From Lysinibacillus fusiformis (GTDB lineage Bacteria; Bacillota; Bacilli; Bacillales_A; Planococcaceae): a stretch of 64,000 nucleotides of DNA. Positions 22,418 through 31,395 of this stretch are shown here, piece after piece (within the stretch, counting starts at the first letter, position 1; each line of letters starts with the position of its first letter). Both the position numbers and the translations under genes were made by a program. The DNA lies in contig NZ_CP041696.1 of assembly GCF_007362955.1 (NCBI RefSeq), positions 1,860,001 through 1,924,000 of the forward strand. Direction: 5' to 3'. The notes below the pieces were generated by a model. The model was not told where the DNA came from. It was given only the letters and a program-made list of their open reading frames with translations, and did not search any database.

Positions 22418-23325
22418 TAAATTAATGCTGTAAATTGTTTTGAACGTTCATCTAATGCCTCCGCAGCAGAAGCTATTTCAACAAAGTCACTAGATGTCAC
22501 ATTAATTTGTGCATTAGTTTGCTCAACTTTTTCAGCAATACGTGTAATACTTTCTGAGACCTGCCCAATTTCATGTACTATTCCCTCTACATTATCTTTC
22601 ACTTCTGAAATGGACTGTTCCACCCTTACTGAAAGTTTTCTAACCTCTTTTGCTACAACATCAAAACCTCGTCCATATTCACCAGCTCTTGCCGCTTCAA
22701 TAGCCGCATTCAATGCAAGTAAATTTGTTTGAGAAGCAATGTCCTGTATAGTTTTGACGATACCTTTAATCGATTCAGCCTGATTTTGCAACTGGGCAAG
22801 ATTTCTCACATTCTCTCCCGATTCTTTTGAAACTTGTTGTATTGTTACTAGCAAACCCTCACTATTTTTTATGCCTGCCTCTGAACGACTATAGAGCTGG
22901 GTAGACATTTGCTTTAAGTTGTCTGCTACATTGATAATTGTATTTTGACGCTCAGTAATATTCGTTGCAATTTTTGATACGCCAATTACTTTTCTTGAAT
23001 CATTCCCAAACACCGGCATGTACGTAGCCTCGAGCCAAATACTATCTCCATGGGCACCCATTCGTTTAATTTTATCCTGAAAGCTTTTTCCCGCTGCTAA
23101 ATTGCGCCAAAAACTTTCATAACCAGGACTAATTACAAATTCAGGAAAGCAAAATTCTTGATGATTCTTTCCAATCATTTCATTCACTGTGTAGCCCATC
23201 GTTTTCGCAAAAAGCTCGTTCACATAGGCAACTTTGCGATTCATATCGAAGCGGATAATGGCTACATTGCGTTCAATTGCCTGAACCACTAAATCATCTG
23301 TTACGAGTGTGTCTGTCTTTTGCAT
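22417..23325 (-). CDS. Soluble PAS-domain methyl-accepting chemotaxis-type protein
   Basis: About 302 residues, no membrane segment. The N-terminal PAS domain (~20-130) contains [24 protein letters not shown], with a PAC-type tail ending NITERQN. The C-terminal half is the coiled-coil signalling domain of chemoreceptors, with the hairpin tip [32 protein letters not shown]. It would sense an internal signal such as redox state or a small ligand and couple to CheA/CheW. The PAS ligand cannot be told. I chose the ATG at 23325, preceded by GGGGTGG; an in-frame ATG at 23343 has no good ribosome site. The short signalling domain suggests a single adaptation bundle. Confidence 0.85.
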   Translation of the reverse strand: MQKTDTLVTDDLVVQAIERNVAIIRFDMNRKVAYVNELFAKTMGYTVNEMIGKNHQEFCFPEFVISPGYESFWRNLAAGKSFQDKIKRMGAHGDSIWLEATYMPVFGNDSRKVIGVSKIATNITERQNTIINVADNLKQMSTQLYSRSEAGIKNSEGLLVTIQQVSKESGENVRNLAQLQNQAESIKGIVKTIQDIASQTNLLALNAAIEAARAGEYGRGFDVVAKEVRKLSVRVEQSISEVKDNVEGIVHEIGQVSESITRIAEKVEQTNAQINVTSSDFVEIASAAEALDERSKQFTALI

Positions 23326-23460
23326 AAAATCCACCCCAATCATTCCAATTTAAAATGAATAGCTCTTCCACTACCATTTTTTCAAAGTTTATTATTTCCA
23401 TTATAATCTAATTAAGTGCACCCTACATAATAAGCGTTTTTACTTTTTTTTCACAAAAAA

Positions 23461-23483
23461 ACATGGGCGATATTTGCCCATGT
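23461..23483 (-). terminator. Terminator after the LOG-family gene
   Basis: ACATGGGC (23461-23468) pairs with GCCCATGT (23476-23483), and on the minus strand six or more Ts follow (23460-23455). Confidence 0.85.
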
Positions 23484-24014
23484 CTATTTAATGATTTCTA
23501 AAACTTCCTCTGGTGTCGTTGCTACACGAATTAATGATTTTTGTTCTGTACGGATAAAGCCTTCCTCTAACATTTTAGAAAAATGTTGCAGAAGTGCATC
23601 ATAAAAACCATTCACATTATATAAAATAACCGGTTTTTCATGTAAACCTATTTGCGCCCATGTAAACACTTCAAAATATTCGTCCATCGTACCGCCTCCG
23701 CCTGGTAGGGCTACAAAGGCATCTGCTAACTCTACCATTTTGGCTTTTCGCACATGCATCGACTCAACAAAATGAATTTCTGTTAACGAGGCATGTGCTA
23801 ATTCTCGCTTTTGTAAATGTGTTGGCATTACACCAATCACTTCCCCACCTGCTGTTAACACGGCATCTGCCACTTTTCCCATTAATCCTGTTTTTGAGCC
23901 ACCGTACACAACACCATGTCCATTTTCCGCCAAAACCACACCAAGCTCTGTTGCCTTCTCAGCATAAATTGGGTTTAAACCTAATCCAGAGCCGCAATAC
24001 ACTGCTATTCTCAT
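23484..24014 (-). CDS. LOG-family protein (YvdD-like nucleotide phosphoribohydrolase)
   Basis: 176 residues, with the signature PGGGGTMDEYFEVFTW and the active-site region MHVRKAKM. The LOG (TIGR00730) family cleaves ribose-5-phosphate from nucleotide monophosphates or cytokinin ribotides; in bacteria such as this the AMP/GMP-type activity is the safer inference. The start is ATG at 24014 behind AGGAGG; 15 upstream residues in the same frame are not supported by a ribosome site. The ribosome site is flanked by a long inverted repeat that could influence translation. The gene follows dck on the same strand. Confidence 0.86.
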   Translation of the reverse strand: MRIAVYCGSGLGLNPIYAEKATELGVVLAENGHGVVYGGSKTGLMGKVADAVLTAGGEVIGVMPTHLQKRELAHASLTEIHFVESMHVRKAKMVELADAFVALPGGGGTMDEYFEVFTWAQIGLHEKPVILYNVNGFYDALLQHFSKMLEEGFIRTEQKSLIRVATTPEEVLEIIK

Positions 24015-24030
24015 AATAAGTCCTCCTATT

Positions 24031-24078
24031 GCAAAAGACGTGATAACAATAAGCTTCATATTGTCCCACGTCTTTTGC
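24031..24078 (-). repeat. Long inverted repeat next to the LOG ribosome site
   Basis: GCAAAAGACGTG (24031-24042) is exactly complementary to CACGTCTTTTGC (24067-24078), and the inner ACAATA/TATTGT also pair. On the minus strand the hairpin ends three bases before AGGAGG of the LOG gene. There is no T-run, so it is not an ordinary terminator for dck. Confidence 0.75.
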
Positions 24079-24147
24079 GCATTTATTTTCTTAAATCAAC
24101 TACTTATTCTTACTAGGCTATTATTAGTTATAAACTATGAGAGACTC

Positions 24148-24816
24148 CTATTTACGTAAATGGCTTGTTTGTTTTAGCATATGACTGATGCGACTCACAA
24201 TTGATTCAATTGCGGCAGGATTTTTCAATAAATCATAATCATTAATATCTAAACGAAGCACTGGGCATGAATTAAAATTATTTATCCAATTCTCATAACG
24301 GTCATGCATCTCAACCCAATAATCATTCGGTGTTTGTTGCTCCATTGCACGACCACGCTCTTGTATGCGGCCTATGACATCATCAATCGGCCCTTCTAAA
24401 TAGATAAGTAAATCTGGATGTGGGAAGTACGGAGTCATCACCATCGCGTCGAACAAATTTGTATACGTCTCATAATCAGTCGGGTTCATCGTTCCTTTAT
24501 CGAAGTGCATCTTTGCAAAAATTCCTGTATCTTCATAGATAGAGCGATCTTGAATAAAACCACCACCGTATTCAAAAATACGTTTTTGTTCCTTAAAACG
24601 TTCAGCAAGGAAGTACACCTGAAGATGGAAGCTCCATTTTTCAAAGTCCTCATAAAATTTATCTAAATACGGATTTGTATCCACTTTTTCAAATGACGTA
24701 CGGAAATTTAATGCCTCCGCCAGTGTCTTCGTCATTGTTGATTTTCCAACGCCAACTGTTCCGGCGATTGTTATTACCGTATGTGGTGGAATATCGTATT
24801 TTTCTCTCAAATTCAT
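24148..24816 (-). CDS. dck: Deoxyadenosine/deoxycytidine kinase
   Basis: 222 residues. The P-loop is GTVGVGKS (19-26), followed by YLAERFKEQKRIFEYGGGFIQDRSIYEDTGIFAKMH (ERF and DRS motifs) and an arginine-rich LID (RIQERGRAMEQ). It closely matches YaaG of B. subtilis, which salvages dAdo and dCyd into the deoxynucleotide pools. Its start overlaps the stop of dgk by four bases, so they form a translationally coupled pair. In B. subtilis both are near tRNA-Ser and serS; here they have moved within the region. Confidence 0.92.
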   Translation of the reverse strand: MNLREKYDIPPHTVITIAGTVGVGKSTMTKTLAEALNFRTSFEKVDTNPYLDKFYEDFEKWSFHLQVYFLAERFKEQKRIFEYGGGFIQDRSIYEDTGIFAKMHFDKGTMNPTDYETYTNLFDAMVMTPYFPHPDLLIYLEGPIDDVIGRIQERGRAMEQQTPNDYWVEMHDRYENWINNFNSCPVLRLDINDYDLLKNPAAIESIVSRISHMLKQTSHLRK

Positions 24817-25451
24817 TGTTGCAAGCTCCTTTGTTGTAACGTATCCTTTATTATTTTTAGAATATATTGTAAATCACTTGGGTTTTTTACGAAGTCTAGA
24901 TGATCACCGTTAAAGCGAATAACAGGAATTTGTGGATGCATCTTTTCAAAATGCTCAATAAAAGAATGATAATCTGCTACGAGCTGCTCCATATATTCAC
25001 GCGAAATCATTTTTTCAAATTCGCGACCACGCTGGGCAATTCGCTTCATTAATGTATCCACACTCGCAGATAAATACACAACTACGTTCGGAACAGGCAT
25101 GTCCTTCGTCAAAATTTGATAGATTTCTTCGTATTTATCATACTCAGTAGGTGCCAGCGTACGTTTAGCAAAAATTAGATTTTTAAAAATGTGGTAGTCT
25201 GCCACAACGGGAGTATCATCTGCCAAGCGAAATTTTTTTATATCTGTTAACTGTTTATAACGGTTACATAGGAAAAACATTTCCGTCTGGAAGCTCCATT
25301 CCTCAATGTCCTCATAAAACTTATTTAAAAAGGGATTTTCGTCTACTATTTCTTTTAATAGATGGTAATTAAATGTCGCCGCAATCTCTTTTGATAAAGA
25401 GGTCTTACCAACACCAATCGGACCTTCTACCGTAACAAATGGTACAGTCAC
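24813..25451 (-). CDS. dgk: Deoxyguanosine kinase
   Basis: 212 residues. The P-loop is GPIGVGKT (10-17), followed by EEWSFQTEMFFLCNRYKQL and DDTPVVADYHIFKNLIFAKRTL. It is the companion of dck and resembles YaaF, the dGuo-specific kinase of deoxynucleoside salvage. An AGGAGG-type site precedes the ATG. It overlaps dck by four bases. Confidence 0.92.
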   Translation of the reverse strand: MTVPFVTVEGPIGVGKTSLSKEIAATFNYHLLKEIVDENPFLNKFYEDIEEWSFQTEMFFLCNRYKQLTDIKKFRLADDTPVVADYHIFKNLIFAKRTLAPTEYDKYEEIYQILTKDMPVPNVVVYLSASVDTLMKRIAQRGREFEKMISREYMEQLVADYHSFIEHFEKMHPQIPVIRFNGDHLDFVKNPSDLQYILKIIKDTLQQRSLQQ

Positions 25452-25572
25452 TAGAAGCTCCTCCTTTACATTCTATGAATAAAGTTAAAATTAATCAGTG
25501 CTTTTCATTGTATCATAGTGAGAAAGTGAAAAACAGAATCAACATGCATTCTAAAAAAAATGCCCAGAAAAA

Positions 25573-25877
25573 AAGAGCCTGTGACAAAAGAGAAAAAGTG
25601 TTAGATTGACTGCTGTCGATCTAACACTTTTTTGCTGTAAGCGTTGATGTCCGCTACGGCGGACGCTTTCTGGGGGCGTGGCCTGAGCCTGTAGTCTCAG
25701 GCGTCACGCTAATCCCCCAGGAGTCGCCGCCTTCGCTACCACCAACTAGTGCTCTTTTCTAAATTTTATTTATTCCAAAAGGAAGAACGGCTAAATTTCC
25801 CTGCATTTTTAGATAGCAAAAATTTAATAACGCCTTTGCTCCTCTTTCTTAAAATTTAAAGTTATGTCCCAGCCTCG
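25573..25877. repeat. MITE-like intergenic repeat element
   Basis: About 305 bases between dgk and copA. The ends are imperfect inverted repeats: GAGCCTGTGACAAAA on the left (plus) and GAGGCTGGGACATAA on the right (minus). Inside are a strong hairpin (AAAAGTGTTAGAT/ATCTAACACTTTT, 25594-25632) that can terminate transcription both ways and a GC-richer core (TCCGCTACGGCGGACGCTTT, GGGGGCGTGGCCTGAG, CCCCCAGGAGTCGCCGCC). From memory the core resembles a dispersed intergenic repeat of Lysinibacillus and relatives. There is no ORF, so if mobile it depends on another element. Confidence 0.6.
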
Positions 25878-25885
25878 AATATTAG

Positions 25886-28297
25886 CTATAATTTTACTCG
25901 TTGTAAACGCAAGGCATTTAAGACGACTGATACTGAACTAAAAGCCATTGCCGCACCAGCAACCCAAGGTGCCAGTAGTCCCATTGCGGCAATTGGGATA
26001 CCTAGAGTATTGTAAGCAAATGCCCAGAATAAGTTTTGTTTAATATTGCGCATTGTCTTACGACTCATAATGATTGCATCAGCGATACTGTTTAAGTCAC
26101 CACGAATGAGTGTAATATCTGCAGCTTCCATCGCTACATCTGTACCTGTACCAATTGCCATCCCAATATTGGCTGTTGCAAGTGCTGGTGCATCATTAAT
26201 ACCGTCACCCACCATCGCTACTCTTTTACCTGCGGCTTGTAGTTTTTTCACTTCATCTGCCTTACCTTCAGGAAGCACTTCCGCAATGACATCATCGACG
26301 CCAACTTCTGTACCGATTGCTTTTGCAGTACGCTCGTTGTCACCCGTCATCATAATGACCGTGATACCCATGTCTTGTAAACGACGAACGGCTTCTTTCG
26401 ACGTATCTTTCACAGTATCTGCAACTGCTACTAGACCTGCATAGTGTCCATTAACGGCCGCTAGCATTGCTGTTTTGCCGTTCTCTTCCAACGTTTCCAT
26501 TACTGGGAGTATTTCTTCTATATCTATGCCATATTGTTTCATTAATTTACGTGTTCCAATAACAACTCCTTGACCTGATACAGTCGCTTGCACGCCATAA
26601 CCAGGAATTGCTTCGAAAAATTGTACATCTCCAAGCGTAATGCCCCGATCTACAATTCCCTGTACAATCGCTTCTGCCAATGGATGCTCAGATTGTTTCT
26701 CTGCTGCCCCAATCAATGATAAGAATTGCTCTTCGTCTTGATTTGCAGCTACTAAGACTTCAGTTAGTACTGGTTTACCATGTGTTACTGTGCCTGTTTT
26801 ATCGACAACAACCGTATCGATGCTTTGAGTTTGCTCTAAGTGCTCGCCACCTTTAAATAAAACGCCAAATTCAGCTGCACGACCTGATCCTGCCATAATA
26901 GATGTAGGTGTAGCTAAACCGAGCGCACATGGACAAGCGATAACCAGTACTGCGATCAATACTTCAAGTGCAGGTGTAACTTCACCTGGCTGAACCCAGA
27001 TAATCCAAACTAGAAAGGTAATAATGGCGATCCCAACGACGATAGGTACAAATACGCCTGAAATTTGGTCTGCTAAACGTTGAATTGGCGCTTTTGACCC
27101 CTGGGCATCTTCTACAACTTTAATAATTTGTGCAAGTGCTGTATCACGGCCAACCTTTGTTGCTGACATTTTTATGAAGCCATTTTTATTAATTGTTGAG
27201 CCGAATAATAGATCACCTTGCTTTTTATCAACAGGTAAACTTTCCCCTGTTAACATGGATTCATCAACAGCCGTTGTCCCCTCTAATACTTTACCATCTA
27301 CTGGGATTTTTTCACCTGGTTTAACTAAGATAATGTCACCAATTACCACTTCTTCTAACGATACTTCCTTTTCAATCCCGTCACGTACGACTATGGCCGT
27401 TTTTGCTTGAAGACCCATTAACTTTTTAATAGCTTCAGATGAACGACCTTTTGCTTTTGCCTCAAATAATTTACCTAATAAAATTAATGTAATGAGTACG
27501 GCGCTCGTTTCAAAATATAAGTGTGGGCCATGATGCGAACCTGCTGTAACAATTGCTTGATAGACACTGTAGAAATAGGCTGCAGATGTCCCCATTACCA
27601 CAAGTACGTCCATATTGGCGCTACCATTACGTAAAGCTTTATATGCACCAACATAAAATTGCTTCCCTATAATAAATTGAACAGGCGTTGCTAGCACCAG
27701 TTGCACCCACGGATTCATTAGCAATTCCGGGACATATAAGAATGAAGTAAACGAAAAATGCCCAACCATCGTCCAAAGTAATGGTAGAGATAGAATGGCC
27801 GATAAAATAAATTTGTTTTGTTGCTGCTTAATGGCTTTTTCTCGATGATTTACTGTTTCTTGCTCATCTGCTTTTTGATGTGCTTCGTATCCTAATTTCT
27901 CTACTTTTGCGATAATATCAGAAATTGCAACTTCAGATGGGTTAAATTCAACTGTTGCTTTTTCAAGTGCTAAATTAACAGTTGCAAATGATACACCTCC
28001 AATTTTATTTAACCCTTTTTCTATACGTGTTGCACAGGCTGCACAAGTCATACCTGTTATATCTAATTCTGTTTTTTGTTTTACGATACCATAACCAAGC
28101 GCTTCAATTTTCTTTTCAAAATCTGTCTCTGTTAGTTTCGTTGCATTATATTTAATTGATGATTTTTCAAGTGCTAAGTTTACAGTTGCATGCTCAACAC
28201 CGTCCATTTTGTTTAAACCTTTTTCTATACGCGTTGCACAGGCTGCACATGTCATCCCTGTAATTTGTAGATTGGCTTCTTTCAACTCTGAGCTCAT
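25886..28297 (-). CDS. copA: Copper-exporting P1B-type ATPase
   Basis: 803 residues. There are two N-terminal heavy-metal domains, each with GMTCAAC (near residues 14-19 and 82-87). Eight membrane segments include the CPC motif ([15 protein letters not shown]). The cytosolic ATPase parts are [13 protein letters not shown] (phosphorylated aspartate), SEHPLAEAI and [10 protein letters not shown]. The enzyme pumps Cu(I) out of the cytoplasm. It is the last gene of csoR-copZ-copA, and a CsoR-like palindrome lies just upstream of its start. Start ATG at 28297 behind GAGGCGG. Confidence 0.96.
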   Translation of the reverse strand: MSSELKEANLQITGMTCAACATRIEKGLNKMDGVEHATVNLALEKSSIKYNATKLTETDFEKKIEALGYGIVKQKTELDITGMTCAACATRIEKGLNKIGGVSFATVNLALEKATVEFNPSEVAISDIIAKVEKLGYEAHQKADEQETVNHREKAIKQQQNKFILSAILSLPLLWTMVGHFSFTSFLYVPELLMNPWVQLVLATPVQFIIGKQFYVGAYKALRNGSANMDVLVVMGTSAAYFYSVYQAIVTAGSHHGPHLYFETSAVLITLILLGKLFEAKAKGRSSEAIKKLMGLQAKTAIVVRDGIEKEVSLEEVVIGDIILVKPGEKIPVDGKVLEGTTAVDESMLTGESLPVDKKQGDLLFGSTINKNGFIKMSATKVGRDTALAQIIKVVEDAQGSKAPIQRLADQISGVFVPIVVGIAIITFLVWIIWVQPGEVTPALEVLIAVLVIACPCALGLATPTSIMAGSGRAAEFGVLFKGGEHLEQTQSIDTVVVDKTGTVTHGKPVLTEVLVAANQDEEQFLSLIGAAEKQSEHPLAEAIVQGIVDRGITLGDVQFFEAIPGYGVQATVSGQGVVIGTRKLMKQYGIDIEEILPVMETLEENGKTAMLAAVNGHYAGLVAVADTVKDTSKEAVRRLQDMGITVIMMTGDNERTAKAIGTEVGVDDVIAEVLPEGKADEVKKLQAAGKRVAMVGDGINDAPALATANIGMAIGTGTDVAMEAADITLIRGDLNSIADAIIMSRKTMRNIKQNLFWAFAYNTLGIPIAAMGLLAPWVAGAAMAFSSVSVVLNALRLQRVKL

Positions 28298-28317
28298 TTT
28301 ACTTTCCGCCTCTCTTT

Positions 28318-28335
28318 TATACCAATAGGGGGTAT
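28318..28335 (-). promoter_or_regulatory. CsoR-like operator before copA
   Basis: TATACC-AATAGG-GGGTATA, an inverted repeat of the TACC...GGTA type, about 20 bases upstream of the copA start. Confidence 0.5.
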
Positions 28336-28380
28336 ATAAAATGTAAAATAAGAGAGTGCTACGTGAGCACTCCTTTTATC

Positions 28381-28587
28381 TTATTCTACTTCGTAGCCTT
28401 GATCGTCAATTGTATCTTTTATTTGTTCAAGCGTTACTTGCGCTTCGTTAAAAGCTACAACAACTAAACCATCTGCTAAATTTACATTTACTTGTTCTAC
28501 GCCATTTAGTGCCCCAACACTTTTTTCCACTGAACTTACACAATGACCACATGACATACCTTGCACATTTAATGTTACGTTTTGCAT
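28381..28587 (-). CDS. copZ: Copper chaperone CopZ
   Basis: 68 residues, a single ferredoxin-like heavy-metal domain with the metal motif GMSCGHC (residues ~10-16). It binds Cu(I) and delivers it to CopA. It lies between csoR and copA with separate intergenic gaps (83 and 104 bases), each containing an operator-like palindrome. The ribosome site GGAGAG lies before the ATG at 28587. Confidence 0.93.
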   Translation of the reverse strand: MQNVTLNVQGMSCGHCVSSVEKSVGALNGVEQVNVNLADGLVVVAFNEAQVTLEQIKDTIDDQGYEVE

Positions 28588-28610
28588 AAAACATCTCTCC
28601 TTTAAATTAG

Positions 28611-28629
28611 AATACGACAGTGGGGTATT
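28611..28629 (-). promoter_or_regulatory. CsoR-like operator before copZ
   Basis: AATACGACAGTGGGGTATT, an imperfect palindrome (AATAC/GTATT ends, GGGGTAT half-site) in the csoR-copZ gap. Confidence 0.45.
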
Positions 28630-28691
28630 TATTCATCAAAAAGGTCTCCATTCCCTCTGTGTTTACAAAGCTGTATCATCTATAAATTCTT

Positions 28692-29024
28692 TTATTTTTT
28701 CATTAATTTTTGAATCGTCACTAGTAATTCATCTAAGACTGCTTCATCACCTTCTGACAGGCGATCTACAACACAACCTTTTAAATGACCTTCTAATAAG
28801 ATTTTCGCTACGCTGTTTAAAGCGGATTGTGTAGCAGATAGTTGCGTAATAATATCATCACAGTAAACGTCTTTTTCAATCATGCCCTTAATGCCTCGTA
28901 TTTGACCCTCGATTCGATTCAAACGAGTAGTTAAATCTTTTTTTACACGCTCAGGGTGATGACTTTTTCGACACGACGCCCCTTCCTCTGTATGACAAGC
29001 ATCTTCTTTCACTGTGTCTTCCAT
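28692..29024 (-). CDS. csoR: Copper-sensing repressor CsoR
   Basis: About 110 residues. The all-helical DUF156 fold carries the Cu(I) ligands of CsoR: C in DVYCDDII, and H and C in LLEGHLKGC (C-H-C pattern). The N-terminus has an additional Cys/His-rich tail (ACHTEEGASCRKSHHPE). It represses its own operon until Cu(I) binds. The start is ATG at 29024 (eight bases after AGGAGG) or 29027. A clean palindrome sits upstream at 29057-29075. Confidence 0.9.
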   Translation of the reverse strand: MEDTVKEDACHTEEGASCRKSHHPERVKKDLTTRLNRIEGQIRGIKGMIEKDVYCDDIITQLSATQSALNSVAKILLEGHLKGCVVDRLSEGDEAVLDELLVTIQKLMKK

Positions 29025-29056
29025 CATATTCACCTCCTATTCTGTAATCATCATAC

Positions 29057-29075
29057 TATACCCAAGAAGGGTATG
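29057..29075 (-). promoter_or_regulatory. CsoR operator upstream of csoR
   Basis: TATACCC-AAGAA-GGGTATG, a near-perfect palindrome of the TACCC/GGGTA type, about 35 bases upstream of the csoR start. Confidence 0.65.
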
Positions 29076-29109
29076 TAAAGTAAAAGGTTTTCATGAACTA
29101 AGCACTCTG

Positions 29110-30057
29110 TTAATGGTGATGATGCGATTCTTCATTTTTTATCTTACATAAAACTGAATTATCGTGTTTATGTGCTGCGGTTTCTAACTGAATAGTTACA
29201 TGTCTTATTCCCTTATGCTCAAGATTGTGTTCAATTTCACGTAATATATTCTCACTGTCAGCAATTTTTAGCTGTTCATCAACAACTGCATGGCAGGAAA
29301 GAGCATTTGTTCCACTCGTAATCGTCCATATATGTAAATCATGGATACTTTGGACTCCTCTAGTATGCTTAATTGTTTGAATAATATCCTGCACATCAAC
29401 ATTCGAAGGCGTTCCTTCCATTAGAACATGGATAGCAGCCTTTGTTACATAATAGCCGCTTCTTAGTACTAATAATGCTACAATTACACTCGCCAGTGGA
29501 TCAGCCCAACCCCAACCAAAGAACATAATCAATAATGCGGCTATAATTGCTCCTACAGAACCAAGCATATCACTTAGTACATGTAAATATGCTCCGCGCA
29601 TATTTAAATTATCCTCTGTATCACCACCGCGCATCATAATCCATGCGACTAATATATTTATCGCTAAACCAATAACGCTTATAATAAGCATACCTGTAGT
29701 CGCCACTTCAGGTGGATTCGCGAAACGTTGAATTGCTTCATAAAAAATAAATAAAGCAATCAAAATTAATGTTACGCCATTCAACACTGCAGCTAAAATC
29801 TCAAAGCGTTTATAACCGTATGTTTTACTATAGCTTGCTGCTTTTTCACCGAACATAAAAGCAAGGAGAGCAATCGCTAACGAGATAGAATCACTCAACA
29901 TATGTCCAGCATCCGATAAGAGTGCCAAACTATTTGTTAAATAACCACCAATAGCTTCTACAATCATATAACTCGTTATAATGATAAATGATATTAATAA
30001 CACTTTTTTATTTGCGCCATGTGTATGATTATGGCCATGATCGTGATTATGCCCCAT
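29110..30057 (-). CDS. czcD: Cation diffusion facilitator (zinc/cobalt exporter, CzcD-like)
   Basis: 315 residues with six membrane segments. Histidine-rich tails are present at the N-terminus (GHNHDHGHNHTHG) and C-terminus (ESHHHH). The intramembrane metal-site signatures are LLSDAGHMLSDS in helix 2 and HVLSDMLGS in helix 5. It exchanges Zn(II), Co(II) or Cd(II) for protons. It follows a CzrA-type regulator 65 bases upstream on the same strand, which fits zinc control. Confidence 0.93.
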   Translation of the reverse strand: MGHNHDHGHNHTHGANKKVLLISFIIITSYMIVEAIGGYLTNSLALLSDAGHMLSDSISLAIALLAFMFGEKAASYSKTYGYKRFEILAAVLNGVTLILIALFIFYEAIQRFANPPEVATTGMLIISVIGLAINILVAWIMMRGGDTEDNLNMRGAYLHVLSDMLGSVGAIIAALLIMFFGWGWADPLASVIVALLVLRSGYYVTKAAIHVLMEGTPSNVDVQDIIQTIKHTRGVQSIHDLHIWTITSGTNALSCHAVVDEQLKIADSENILREIEHNLEHKGIRHVTIQLETAAHKHDNSVLCKIKNEESHHHH

Positions 30058-30122
30058 GTCTATCCCTCCATTATTTACTTTCGTCTTTTTAGCTATAAAT
30101 CATCTCCGATAATAAGGAATAT

Positions 30123-30464
30123 CTAGTTGTGTGTAGCATGCTCAATTGCTTGTTTCAATAAATTCATAATGTGATCATCGTCTTTTGAGTAATATAATGA
30201 AGTACCCTCTCTTCTAAATTTCACTAATCTTAAATTTTTCAAGAAGCGTAATTGGTGTGACACCGTTGATTGGCTTAAATCTAAGATTTCAGCTATATCG
30301 TTAACTGAATGTTCATCTGAGCATAATAAGTTTAAGATACGTATTCTTGTCGGATCACTTAAGGCTTTAAACGTTTGAGACACAACAAATAGTGTTTCTT
30401 CGTCTAACTGTTGTTCCTTCTCAAGTTGTACTTCTGCATTTCTTTTTTTAATTTCATCAGTCAT
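30123..30464 (-). CDS. czrA: ArsR-family zinc/cobalt-sensing repressor, CzrA-like
   Basis: 113 residues, winged helix. The recognition helix region is [23 protein letters not shown]. The alpha-5 metal site is fully conserved: D-x-H in DDDHIMNLL, then ten residues, H-x2-H in EHATH, the pattern of CzrA (Zn/Co). I chose the ATG at 30464 behind GGGGGT; an earlier in-frame ATG at 30497 would overlap the operator. It should repress itself and the CDF exporter until zinc binds. Confidence 0.9.
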   Translation of the reverse strand: MTDEIKKRNAEVQLEKEQQLDEETLFVVSQTFKALSDPTRIRILNLLCSDEHSVNDIAEILDLSQSTVSHQLRFLKNLRLVKFRREGTSLYYSKDDDHIMNLLKQAIEHATHN

Positions 30465-30485
30465 TAATAATGTACCCCCAATGTT

Positions 30486-30509
30486 ATATATGAGCATGTG
30501 TTCATATAT
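30486..30509 (-). promoter_or_regulatory. CzrA-type operator
   Basis: TATATGAGCATGTGTTCATATA, an imperfect palindrome with TGAG-N6-TTCA at its centre, overlapping the promoter region of the czrA-czcD operon. Confidence 0.65.
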
Positions 30510-30554
30510 AAATATAATTGGTTATATAAGGATTGTCAATTGTAAAAGAAATAA

Positions 30555-30684
30555 CTGGCACACAACTTAGGGGATAATCGCGGAGCAGTCTGAAACGATT
30601 GGGGCTATCCGCACAGAATTAGAAAGTATCCGGAAGGCTGGCGAAGAAAAGCCGTCTGTGTGGGCGCGATTGTTCCGACGGTAA
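30555..30684 (+). pseudogene. Remnant of a gene C-terminus (unknown, phage- or plasmid-like)
   Basis: A 42-codon open stretch ending IRTELESIRKAGEEKPSVWARLFRR. It has no start codon with a ribosome site and a stop codon directly precedes it. The base composition is GC-richer than its surroundings. The tail resembles C-termini of small phage or plasmid proteins, but I cannot name the family. Confidence 0.45.
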
Positions 30685-30711
30685 TATTCGCGTGTACATA
30701 TGTAAATAAAA

Positions 30712-30734
30712 GAAGGTCTATAAAGACCGACTTT
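30712..30734 (-). terminator. Terminator after the 28-aa peptide gene
   Basis: GGTCT (30717-30721) pairs with AGACC (30724-30728) beside T-rich sequence on the minus strand. The stem is short. Confidence 0.5.
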
Positions 30735-30821
30735 TTAAGCTATCGCAGTTAAAAACATGATGATTGTTGTAACGTCTGCAACAACTCCAAGTACTAAAAG
30801 TAAAATCATTAATTTTTTCAT
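30735..30821 (-). CDS. 28-residue hydrophobic peptide, unknown function
   Basis: A short open frame beginning MKKLMILLLVLGVVADVTTI and ending MFLTAIA. It has a very strong ribosome site (AGGAGGTG, eight bases before the ATG) and a small hairpin right after the stop. It encodes one hydrophobic helix of about 22 residues with a single aspartate inside it. It could be a small membrane protein, a regulatory peptide or a type I toxin. I recognise no family. It lies alone between the czrA operon and phage-like debris. Confidence 0.6.
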   Translation of the reverse strand: MKKLMILLLVLGVVADVTTIIMFLTAIA

Positions 30822-31066
30822 ATAAATCGCACCTCCTACGATAGTGATTTTGTATTGTAGATAATTTGATAGACTAATATTCAAATCATTACGTCGAAGG
30901 GCGTTGAATTTTTAAAATGTAATTGAGAGGCTTACAAAAAAGTAAAACCCAAGTGTAGTCTACTGCTCATAATGGCTATCATATGCGGTACGATGGGGAT
31001 TTTTTGAAAACAGTCAATTTCCTTAGGTTAAAATAATGAAACAATATCATAACCTAGGTTCTATAA

Positions 31067-31306
31067 GGTGCCAAATACAAGGTATTAGAAAGTTTTGCAG
31101 GCGAATTATGTGGGCATCGTAACGAGATTATTTCAATTACTGACAAAACAACTGCTAACGATTTACTAGAGGCTAGATACATTGAGCCGGTGAAAGTGAG
31201 CGCAGCAAAAGGAAGTTCGAAGGGTGTTGAAACAGATGAAAAATTATCTTGCGTTAGTTTTGCGTTAAGTGTATTTCTCCATAATCATAACAATATATCA
31301 AAATAA
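31067..31306 (+). pseudogene. Phage-like protein remnant
   Basis: An 80-codon frame without a start codon; a stop immediately precedes it. It reads YKVLESFAGELCGHRNEIISITDKTTANDLLEARYIEPVKV and so on. This resembles the small phage head/packaging-associated proteins of the type KVLKSFAG..GEVIEI.D...A.DLI.AGY.E.V. The tail after ETDEK does not look conserved. I call it debris of a prophage; I cannot place it precisely. Confidence 0.5.
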
Positions 31307-31349
31307 TATACATCAATAATAAATATCGTCTTGCTATATGGTAAAAATC

Positions 31350-31395
31350 CACTTCGCTTTCCCGTAAGAGAGTCTCCGCCTTTATATCAGAAAAA
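31350..31395. repeat. Degenerate fragment of the intergenic repeat
   Basis: CACTTCGCTTTCCCGTAAGAGAGTCTCCGCC resembles the core of the element at 25573-25877 (GCTTTC...CCCCCAGGAGTCGCCGCC). It has no visible terminal repeats, so it is at most a decayed copy. Confidence 0.35.

Noticed and set aside
25640-25655. Possible catabolite (cre) site TGTAAGCGTTGATG
   Set aside because: It falls inside the repeat element downstream of copA, away from any promoter, and is only a partial match.
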